From contig CANBZE010000096.1 of the NCBI GenBank assembly GCA_947373775.1, positions 1 to 7,132 on the forward strand: DNA of 7,132 bases, written 5' to 3'. The notes beneath the pieces were generated by a model. It did not search any database. It was given only the letters and a program-made list of their open reading frames with translations, and had not been told where the DNA came from. The DNA comes from Alphaproteobacteria bacterium (GTDB taxonomy: Bacteria > Pseudomonadota > Alphaproteobacteria > Micropepsales > Micropepsaceae). Shown here piece by piece: positions 1 through 7,132 of this stretch; within the stretch, counting starts at the first letter, position 1, and every line of letters starts with the position of its first letter. Made by a program: the position numbers and the translations under genes.

Positions 1-996
<996 letters not shown>

Positions 997-1001
997 CCGG
1001 G

Positions 1002-1030
1002 ATCATAGCCCCTGCGCCCGCGCGGCGCTA
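1002..1030 (-). promoter_or_regulatory. Candidate promoter of the thiC riboswitch transcript
   Basis: On the minus strand TATGAT (1007-1002) differs from the sigma-70 -10 consensus at one position. Initiation 6-7 bases downstream would start the RNA at about 998-996, exactly where riboswitch P1 begins. No good -35 is present: the hexamer at 17-base spacing (1030-1025) reads TAGCGC and overlaps the creatininase stop codon. The placement relative to the aptamer is the main support. The alternative is that thiC is transcribed only from a promoter before the creatininase gene. Confidence 0.45.
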
Positions 1031-1040
1031 GGACGCCGCG
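1021..1040 (-). terminator. GC-rich hairpin over the creatininase stop codon
   Basis: CGCGGCG (1021-1027) and CGCCGCG (1034-1040) form a perfect 7-bp inverted repeat around a 6-base loop that contains the creatininase TAG. No U-tract follows on the minus strand, so this is a weak terminator candidate at best. It could reduce read-through from the creatininase gene into the thiC leader, or be a coincidence of GC-rich coding sequence. Confidence 0.3.
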
Positions 1041-1777
1041 AAGGTGCGAAACTCCGAAATCACCGCCTTGACCGCTGCCGCGATGATCTTTTCCCCAGCT
1101 TCCACATTGGCTTGGGAAGGATCGGAACCGATGCGCCCGTCCGGGAAGCGGCGCCTGTAATCATCGGCGTCCAGGATCGGGCCGTTGGGGGCGATGCGCG
1201 GGCTCATGGCCACCGACTTCACCGCTTCGGGATAGCCGGCCCAGGTCACCGAGACTTCCGACGGCGTGGCATGGCTACCCTCGCCCACCGGGAAAAGCTG
1301 GCGACAGATGTCCATCACTCCGTTCAGCTCCCACCAGTTGCGCAAGGTACAGCGCAGCGGTGGATGGTTGGAGCCCGAGCCCCCCGAAAATGTGACGCCG
1401 TGATAGATCTCGGAGAACGCGGCCGTGATGGTGGCGATGTTGCCGCCATGGCCGTTCAGCCAATAGATACGCTCAAAGCCATGGCGCACCAGCGACTGGG
1501 CCCAGTCCTGCATCGCCGCGATCATGGTCGAGGGGCGCAATGTGATGGTGCCGGCAAAGCCCATATGGTGTTGCGCCTGGCCGACATTGAAGGTGGGACC
1601 GACCAGGAAGCCCGCCTCGTCCCCCGCCCGCTTGCCGATGATTTCCGGACACAGCGCGTCGGTGCCCAAGAGCCCGTTGGGGCCATGCTGTTCGGTGGAG
1701 CCGATGGGAATCAGGATGGCCTTGGACTTGGCCAGGTAGGCCTCGACCTCGGGCCAGGTGGACAGATGAAGCTGCAT
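1028..1777 (-). CDS. Creatininase-family metal-dependent amidohydrolase
   Basis: A 249-aa cytoplasmic protein of the creatininase superfamily, which includes creatinine amidohydrolase, archaeal FAPy deformylase ArfB and MftE. These enzymes hydrolyse amide or formamide bonds with a dinuclear metal site; the substrate here cannot be told from sequence. Visible family motifs are IPIGSTEQHG at 23-32 with E29 and H31, D40 in LLGTDAL, NGHGGN at 108-113 with H110, SHATPSEVS at 168-176 with E174, and GRIGSDPSQAN at 214-224. E29, H31, D40, H110 and E174 are the expected metal ligands by family analogy. Length is normal and there is no signal peptide. The ATG at 1777 has only a weak SD-like AAGACGG upstream, but the motifs begin about 20 residues in, as usual. 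The gene ends 31 bases before the thiC riboswitch on the same strand and is divergent from acs. Confidence 0.9.
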   Translation of the reverse strand: MQLHLSTWPEVEAYLAKSKAILIPIGSTEQHGPNGLLGTDALCPEIIGKRAGDEAGFLVGPTFNVGQAQHHMGFAGTITLRPSTMIAAMQDWAQSLVRHGFERIYWLNGHGGNIATITAAFSEIYHGVTFSGGSGSNHPPLRCTLRNWWELNGVMDICRQLFPVGEGSHATPSEVSVTWAGYPEAVKSVAMSPRIAPNGPILDADDYRRRFPDGRIGSDPSQANVEAGEKIIAAAVKAVISEFRTFAAS

Positions 1778-1803
1778 GGCTGCCGTCTTGATGTTGAGAT
1801 GCG

Positions 1804-1831
1804 ATCATAGCACCATCGCACCAGACACAAG
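1804..1831 (-). promoter_or_regulatory. Candidate promoter of the creatininase gene
   Basis: On the minus strand CTTGTG (1831-1826) is followed after 16 bases by TATGAT (1809-1804). CTTG-type -35 elements are common in alphaproteobacteria. The predicted start, near 1797, gives a leader of about 20 bases to the ATG at 1777. It lies in the 71-base divergent spacer shared with acs (1778-1848). I could not find a convincing promoter for acs on the plus strand in that spacer. Confidence 0.5.
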
Positions 1832-1848
1832 CGAAAAGAGACAGCGAT

Positions 1849-3783
<1,935 letters not shown>

Positions 3784-3844
3784 GGCGCGGCGCGCCCTAG
3801 CGCGTGAGCAGGTCCTGTGGACCTGCGAAAGCGGCGAACGCCGC
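3784..3844 (+). repeat. Three tandem small palindromes after acs
   Basis: Directly after the acs stop come GGCGC/GCGCC (3784-3788 with 3792-3796), a perfect 8-bp hairpin GCAGGTCC-TGT-GGACCTGC (3808-3826), and GCGGC/GCCGC (3831-3835 with 3840-3844). None is followed by a T-run, so a classic intrinsic terminator is not shown, though the stable second hairpin may protect or end the acs mRNA. The grouping of palindromes in a spacer resembles dispersed palindromic elements of bacterial genomes. That is an inference, since only one copy is in the window. Confidence 0.5.
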
Positions 3845-3881
3845 GAGCTTGGGCGAGCGGCAGCGATGAGTTGGAATATAT

Positions 3882-4037
3882 ATGTTGGTTTTTCTCTATA
3901 TCTTGGCGGCGATCGGTGTGGCCTATTGGGCCAGGATGGATGGCCGCCGCGCCGGGGTGTGGTTCCTGGCGTCCATCGCGCTCACGCCGCTGGGCAGCAG
4001 CGTGGCGCTGAAACTGATGGACCGCTACGGACGCTAG
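3882..4037 (+). CDS. Small two-segment membrane protein, 51 aa, function unknown
   Basis: This short frame starts at ATG 3882 and ends at TAG 4035-4037. Its product has a hydrophobic N-terminal segment (VFLYILAAIGVAYWA, 3-17), a short basic turn (ARMDGRRAG, 17-25), a second hydrophobic segment (VWFLASIALTPLGSSVALKL, 26-45) and a basic tail ending DRYGR. The positively charged loop between two hydrophobic segments predicts a hairpin in the inner membrane with the loop in the cytoplasm. The WFLxSxxLTPLGS pattern resembles small bacterial proteins of unknown function I have seen. An in-frame TGA at 3867-3869 leaves no earlier ATG, and the SD is poor (GGA at 3873-3875). It follows acs by 98 bases and converges with the next gene. 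The hydrophobic pattern argues for a real gene; the function is not known. Confidence 0.68.
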   Translation: MLVFLYILAAIGVAYWARMDGRRAGVWFLASIALTPLGSSVALKLMDRYGR

Positions 4038-4207
4038 TTCTTCTTGACGGTGATGGTGGCGCTGGGGGCCGAGGCACCGCCGGTATGGCTCTTGTAATTA
4101 TCCCACATGAAGAAGCCCACAACGGCCACCGCAAGTAGCACCGCACCGAGCAAAAAGCCGATCAGGACGTTGCCGCCGCCGCCGGAATTATCAACTTCAA
4201 TGGCCAT
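4034..4207 (-). CDS. Small single-pass membrane protein, 57 aa, function unknown
   Basis: A 57-aa product has a short acidic/glycine head (MAIEVDNSGGGG), one long transmembrane segment at about 14-34 (VLIGFLLGAVLLAVAVVGFFM) and a polar tail ending ITVKKN. No lipobox cysteine is present, so it is probably an anchored inner-membrane protein. The ATG at 4207 is chosen because a good SD, GGGAGAG, sits four bases before it. The open frame extends upstream to 4375, but that part is an out-of-frame reading of phhB. It follows phhB by 49 bases on the same strand and is the last gene of the minus-strand cluster. Its stop overlaps the stop of the convergent small gene in one CTAG. I do not recognise the family. 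Confidence 0.72.
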   Translation of the reverse strand: MAIEVDNSGGGGNVLIGFLLGAVLLAVAVVGFFMWDNYKSHTGGASAPSATITVKKN

Positions 4208-4242
4208 GGAACTCTCCCGTGTGTCCTGACACAACGGGTTCC
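4208..4242 (-). promoter_or_regulatory. Hairpin enclosing the SD of the 57-aa gene
   Basis: On the minus strand the leader can pair GGAAC (4242-4238) with GTTCC (4212-4208), CCG (4237-4235) with CGG (4219-4217), and TGTGTC (4233-4228 read as GACACA on plus) with GACACA (4225-4220). One T is bulged, and GAGA (4216-4213) loops out on the 3' side. The SD GGGAGAG is thus half paired and half in an internal loop, next to the ATG. It may modulate translation of the small gene or act as an mRNA processing or stability element after phhB. There is no U-tract for termination. Confidence 0.45.
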
Positions 4243-4256
4243 TGAGCAAAGAGTTC

Positions 4257-4559
4257 CTAGCGGCGCTGCCCGACCACGGCATAGCCATCCATGGCGGTGG
4301 CCAGATCGATATCCTTTTGCGTGACGCCGCCAGCGTCATGGGTGGCGAGCGCCACATCCACCTTGTTGTAGACATTGGACCATTCGGGATGATGGTCCAT
4401 CTTGGCCGCCATCAGGGCGCAGCGGGTCATGAAAGCAAAAGCCGCGTCGAAATCCACGAACTGGAACTTTCGCACAATCGCCTCGCGATCCTTGGCCAGT
4501 TCCCAGTCGGGCAGCCGCTTCAGCGCGGCCTTCAGCTCTTCAATCGTCAATTTCGCCAT
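4257..4559 (-). CDS. phhB: Pterin-4a-carbinolamine dehydratase (PCD/DCoH family)
   Basis: A 100-aa cytoplasmic protein of normal length for the family. It dehydrates 4a-hydroxytetrahydropterin to quinonoid dihydropterin, recycling the cofactor of aromatic amino acid hydroxylases. In organisms without such hydroxylases, members have been linked to pterin or molybdenum-cofactor metabolism. The core is [24 protein letters not shown] at 55-78. H56, H57 and H74 match the rat catalytic histidines 61, 62 and 79, followed by VTQKDIDLA (79-87). One deviation: position 52 is alanine where rat PCD has glutamate (E57), the first position of the published active-site motif. The start at 4559 is preceded by GCGAGG five bases upstream and lies inside the 3' end of thpR (20-base overlap), which suggests coupled translation. 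No phenylalanine hydroxylase gene is in the window. Confidence 0.95.
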   Translation of the reverse strand: MAKLTIEELKAALKRLPDWELAKDREAIVRKFQFVDFDAAFAFMTRCALMAAKMDHHPEWSNVYNKVDVALATHDAGGVTQKDIDLATAMDGYAVVGQRR

Positions 4560-5094
4560 TAAAGCCTCGCAAGGGGTATTCTTGTTCGATCCGGTAAATG
4601 CTGCCGTAGCTGGTCAGCTTGCTGGAATAAAGACAGAAAGCGCTCACGGCAAATTCCGGGCTGGTGGCCAGCGCGTGTTCCACCAGCCATTCGCGCACCT
4701 TGTCCAGGTCGGGATGGCGCAGCCGCCCCAGAGTGACGTGCGGGGTAAACTTGTGCGCGTCCTGCGGCTGGCCGATGCGGCGGATGGCGGTGTCCACCTT
4801 GCGCTGCAGATGATCCAGCAAGTCATTGGGCCGTGCCGCCGCCCACAGGCTGTGCGGCTGCTTGTTGCCGAACTGGCCCACGCCATGCAGTTGCAGGTCA
4901 AAGGCCGGCGCATCGATGCCCGACAGGACTTCGTCCAGGTCGCGGGCCTCGCGGCCGTCCACTTCGCCGATGAAGCGCAAGGTGAGATGCAGTTGCTCAC
5001 GCGCCTGCCAACGCGCGCCGGGCATCCCGCCCTGCATCATCAGCAGGCCGCTTGCCACGGAATCCGGGATCGGCAGCGCCACAAATAATCTCAT
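4540..5094 (-). CDS. thpR: RNA 2',3'-cyclic phosphodiesterase (2H family, LigT/ThpR)
   Basis: A 184-aa two-histidine phosphoesterase that opens 2',3'-cyclic phosphate ends of RNA to 2'-phosphate and can ligate tRNA halves in vitro. Both HxT motifs are present: HLTLRF at 36-41 and HVTLGR at 119-124, in the FTPHVTLGR context. The N-terminal RLFVALPIP and C-terminal [21 protein letters not shown] are typical of the subfamily, and length is normal. The start at 5094 gives the family's canonical N-terminus, but no clear SD precedes it (bases before ATG are CGCCTGCC). The murJ stop is ten bases upstream, so translation probably depends on ribosomes finishing murJ. The 3' end overlaps phhB by 20 bases. 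Confidence 0.95.
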   Translation of the reverse strand: MRLFVALPIPDSVASGLLMMQGGMPGARWQAREQLHLTLRFIGEVDGREARDLDEVLSGIDAPAFDLQLHGVGQFGNKQPHSLWAAARPNDLLDHLQRKVDTAIRRIGQPQDAHKFTPHVTLGRLRHPDLDKVREWLVEHALATSPEFAVSAFCLYSSKLTSYGSIYRIEQEYPLRGFNGEIDD

Positions 5095-5104
5095 GGCAGG
5101 CGCA

Positions 5105-6610
5105 TCAGGCCCGCGCCAGCGGAAGGCGGCCCCGCAGCATCAGCAGCACCAGGCCATAGCCAAGTCCGGCACAGGCAATGGCCGCGACCAGCGCCGCGAT
5201 GTCGCCATGGGTTTGCAGCAGATGCGCACCTATCCAAGCCCCGCCGCCCACCGCCACTGCCGCCAGCAGCGACGCCGGCAAGGCGCGCACGAATTGCCGC
5301 TCGATCGACAACAGTTCGCGGCTGCGCCCCAGCCAGGTCAGGAGCGCGATGTTGATCCAGGCGCCCAGCGCCGTGCCTAGCGCCAGCCCCGCCACGCCCA
5401 GGGACAGCCCCCAGACGAAAAAGATTTTCAACGCGATGTTGCAGACCATCGCCAGCAAGGTCGCGCGCACCGGCGTGGCGGTGTCATGGCGGGCATAGAA
5501 AGTGGACGCCAAAATCCGCACCAGCGCCATGGCCGGCAATCCGATGCCGTAAGCCGCTAGCGCCACCGCCGCCATGGTGGCGGCGTTGCCGTCGAACGCA
5601 CCGTGCGCGAACACCGCGCGCATCAAGGTGCCGGGAATGACCAGGAAGGCAGCCATGAAGGGCAAGGTCAGCAACAAGCTCATCGCCGCCGCCCGGTTCT
5701 GTGCTGCATGCGCCCCGGCGGCATCGCCGCGTGCCAGCCGCGACGACATTTCCGGCAGCAGCACCGTGCCGATCGCGATGCCCAGAACCCCCAGCGGCAA
5801 CTGGTTGAGACGGTCGGCATAATACAGCGCCGTCCGGCTGCCCGACGGCAGATAGCTGGCCAAAATGGTGTCGATGAACGGCGCGATCACCACACTGCCG
5901 GCGCCGACCGTCACGGCCGCGAAAGCCCGGAAGAATTCCGCCACCTGCGGCGACCAGCGCGGCAAACCCAGGCGCAACCATAGTCCCTCACGCGCCCCGG
6001 CCCACAGGATGAAGACCAGTTGCGCCACTCCGCCCAGCAGCACGCCCCAGGCCGCGGCGTACGCGGCATTGGGAAACCAGTGCCAGGCGATCAAGGTGGC
6101 GATCATCGCCAGGTTCTGCAGATTGGACCAGGCGGCCGCGGCCCAGAATTTCTCAATCGCGTTGAGCATCGCCGACAGCTGCACCGCCACCAAGGTCAGC
6201 ATCAGATAGGGAAAGGTGATCCGCGCCAGTGATACGGTGAGATCGAACTGCGCGGGATTGTTCAGGAATCCCGGCGCCAGCACGCGGATGATGGACGGCA
6301 TGAAGATGGTCGCCAGCGCCAGCAGGACGATCTGCGCCGCCATCTGCCAGGCAAAGATGGCATCGGCGAATTTGGCGGCGGCCTCATCCTCGCCCCGCGC
6401 CCGCAAGCTGGCGTATCGCGGCAGGAAGGCGGGATTGAGCGTGCCTTCACCAAAGATGTTGCGGAAATTGTTGGGAAAGACGAAGGCGACGAAAAATGCG
6501 TCGGAAAGGACGCCCGCGCCCAAGGTCCAGGCCAGCAGCGCGTCGCGCGCAAAGCCGGTAATGCGCGACAGCAAGGTAAAGCCACTGACCGAGAACAGCT
6601 TGCGCAGCAT
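5105..6610 (-). CDS. murJ: Lipid II flippase MurJ (MviN)
   Basis: A 501-aa polytopic inner-membrane protein of the MOP superfamily. It moves undecaprenyl-linked peptidoglycan precursor across the membrane and is essential in many bacteria. Length and hydrophobic profile fit the usual 14 transmembrane helices. The N-terminus matches E. coli MurJ with an offset of two: R16, R22, D37 and R50 correspond to the functionally required R18, R24, D39 and R52. R267, in YYADRLNQLP, corresponds to R270. FGEGTLNPAFLPRY (53-66) is the family signature after TM2. The ATG at 6610 is preferred to the TTG at 6613. It overlaps the stop of the upstream esterase gene in TGATG, with an SD-like GGTGGGG at 6622-6616. 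thpR follows after ten bases. Confidence 0.97.
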   Translation of the reverse strand: MLRKLFSVSGFTLLSRITGFARDALLAWTLGAGVLSDAFFVAFVFPNNFRNIFGEGTLNPAFLPRYASLRARGEDEAAAKFADAIFAWQMAAQIVLLALATIFMPSIIRVLAPGFLNNPAQFDLTVSLARITFPYLMLTLVAVQLSAMLNAIEKFWAAAAWSNLQNLAMIATLIAWHWFPNAAYAAAWGVLLGGVAQLVFILWAGAREGLWLRLGLPRWSPQVAEFFRAFAAVTVGAGSVVIAPFIDTILASYLPSGSRTALYYADRLNQLPLGVLGIAIGTVLLPEMSSRLARGDAAGAHAAQNRAAAMSLLLTLPFMAAFLVIPGTLMRAVFAHGAFDGNAATMAAVALAAYGIGLPAMALVRILASTFYARHDTATPVRATLLAMVCNIALKIFFVWGLSLGVAGLALGTALGAWINIALLTWLGRSRELLSIERQFVRALPASLLAAVAVGGGAWIGAHLLQTHGDIAALVAAIACAGLGYGLVLLMLRGRLPLARA

Positions 6611-7132
6611 CAACGCCCCACCAGCTTTTTCACCAGCGGCAGGATGCGCGCCACCACGATCTTCACGCCCGCCGGATTGGGATGCATGCCGTCCGCCTGA
6701 TTGAGTTTGGGGTTGAGCGCCACGCCGTCCAGGATGAAGGGATAGAATAGCACACCCGTGTCCTTGGCGAGGCGGGGATAAATCCCGTCAAATTGCCGGA
6801 CATAATCAGCGCCCAGATTGTGCTGGGCATGCATGCCGGTCAGCAGCACCGGTACATGCGACGCCTTCAGCCGGGCCAGAATGGCGCGCAAATTCTTTTC
6901 GGTTTCGGCCGGGGCAATCCCGCGCAGCATGTCGTTGCCGCCCAGCTCGACGATCACCGCATTGGGATGATCGGCCAGCGACCAGTCCAGCCGCGCCAGC
7001 CCGCCGGCCGAGGTGTCGCCGGAGACGCCGGCATTGGTCACCACCGCATCGACCCCCGCCCGTTTCAGCGCCGCCTGAAGCTGCACGGTGAATTCGGTGC
7101 CCGGCGGCAGGCCATAGCCCTGGGTCAGGCTG
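6610..7132 (-). CDS. tesA: TesA-like GDSL/SGNH esterase (3' part, cut by window edge)
   Basis: An SGNH hydrolase of the E. coli TesA (thioesterase I / lysophospholipase L1 / arylesterase) type. In the 173 visible residues the first full codon (7131-7129) is the serine of block I, giving S-L-T-Q-G-Y-G-L. The GDS start of the motif and any signal peptide are outside the window. Block II is NAGVSGDTS (33-41), block III is VELGGNDMLRG with N66, and block V is DGMHPNPAG with D147 and H150, so the catalytic triad and oxyanion residues are complete. NAGVSGDTS and VELGGND are close to E. coli TesA as I remember it. The frame is open to the edge, so the GTG at 7086 is internal rather than the start. 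TesA proteins are normally exported to the periplasm, but that cannot be checked here. The stop overlaps the murJ ATG by one base. The symbol reflects family resemblance; estA would serve equally. Confidence 0.93.
   Translation of the reverse strand, partial: SLTQGYGLPPGTEFTVQLQAALKRAGVDAVVTNAGVSGDTSAGGLARLDWSLADHPNAVIVELGGNDMLRGIAPAETEKNLRAILARLKASHVPVLLTGMHAQHNLGADYVRQFDGIYPRLAKDTGVLFYPFILDGVALNPKLNQADGMHPNPAGVKIVVARILPLVKKLVGR

Noticed and set aside
1778..1848. Plus-strand promoter for acs (TTGATG at 1788-1793)
   Set aside because: No acceptable -10 hexamer is found at 16-18 bases, so I do not call a promoter although one must lie nearby.
4208..4375. N-terminal extension of the 57-aa membrane protein up to 4375
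   Set aside because: The extension is an out-of-frame reading of the phhB 3' end; a good SD directly precedes the ATG at 4207.
4402..5088. 228-aa plus-strand frame opposite phhB and thpR
   Set aside because: Antisense to two well-recognised enzymes and without any family resemblance.
5484..5981. 165-aa minus-strand frame inside murJ
   Set aside because: Same-strand shifted frame of murJ; the murJ frame carries all conserved residues without interruption.
7084..7086. GTG at 7086 as start of the GDSL esterase
   Set aside because: The frame continues to the window edge and encodes the S-L-T-Q-G part of the GDSL block upstream, so the start lies outside the window.

Overview
The window is GC-rich chromosomal DNA carrying housekeeping and central-metabolism genes, densely packed and mostly on the minus strand. 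Protein similarity (ThiC, Acs, MurJ and PCD sequences as I remember them), CTTG-type -35 elements and the base composition suggest an alphaproteobacterium. I cannot name the genus. I see no phage, transposon, CRISPR, tRNA or rRNA.

Region 1 (1-1830, minus strand): a creatininase-family metallohydrolase gene is followed by a TPP riboswitch and the 5' half of thiC, which runs off the left edge. ThiC makes the pyrimidine half of thiamin. The riboswitch lies between the two genes, its closing helix contains the thiC Shine-Dalgarno sequence, and a TATGAT box sits just upstream of it. thiC is therefore probably expressed from its own TPP-controlled promoter, perhaps with read-through from the creatininase gene.

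Region 2 (1778-3881): a 71-base divergent spacer separates the creatininase gene from acs on the plus strand. The acs product is a complete acetyl-CoA synthetase with an intact acetate pocket and an intact C-terminal catalytic/acetylation lysine. After acs come three small palindromes in tandem, one of them a perfect 8-bp hairpin. They may be a terminator or a copy of a dispersed repeat.

Region 3 (3882-4207): two small membrane-protein genes converge, 51 aa on plus and 57 aa on minus. Their stop codons share one CTAG.

Region 4 (4034-7132, minus strand): a tightly packed cluster is transcribed right to left: a TesA-like GDSL esterase (cut at the right edge just before its nucleophile serine), murJ (lipid II flippase), thpR (RNA 2',3'-cyclic phosphodiesterase), phhB (pterin-4a-carbinolamine dehydratase) and the 57-aa membrane protein. 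The first four are joined by a 1-base overlap, a 10-base gap and a 20-base overlap. The last follows a 49-base spacer that can fold into a hairpin enclosing its own ribosome binding site. The products have no obvious common pathway, so the cluster looks like a co-transcribed housekeeping unit.

No wholly new system is evident. The points most worth a second look are the compact thiC riboswitch, the creatininase-thiC pairing, the palindromes after acs, the hairpin before the 57-aa gene, and an active-site-motif substitution in the pterin dehydratase.
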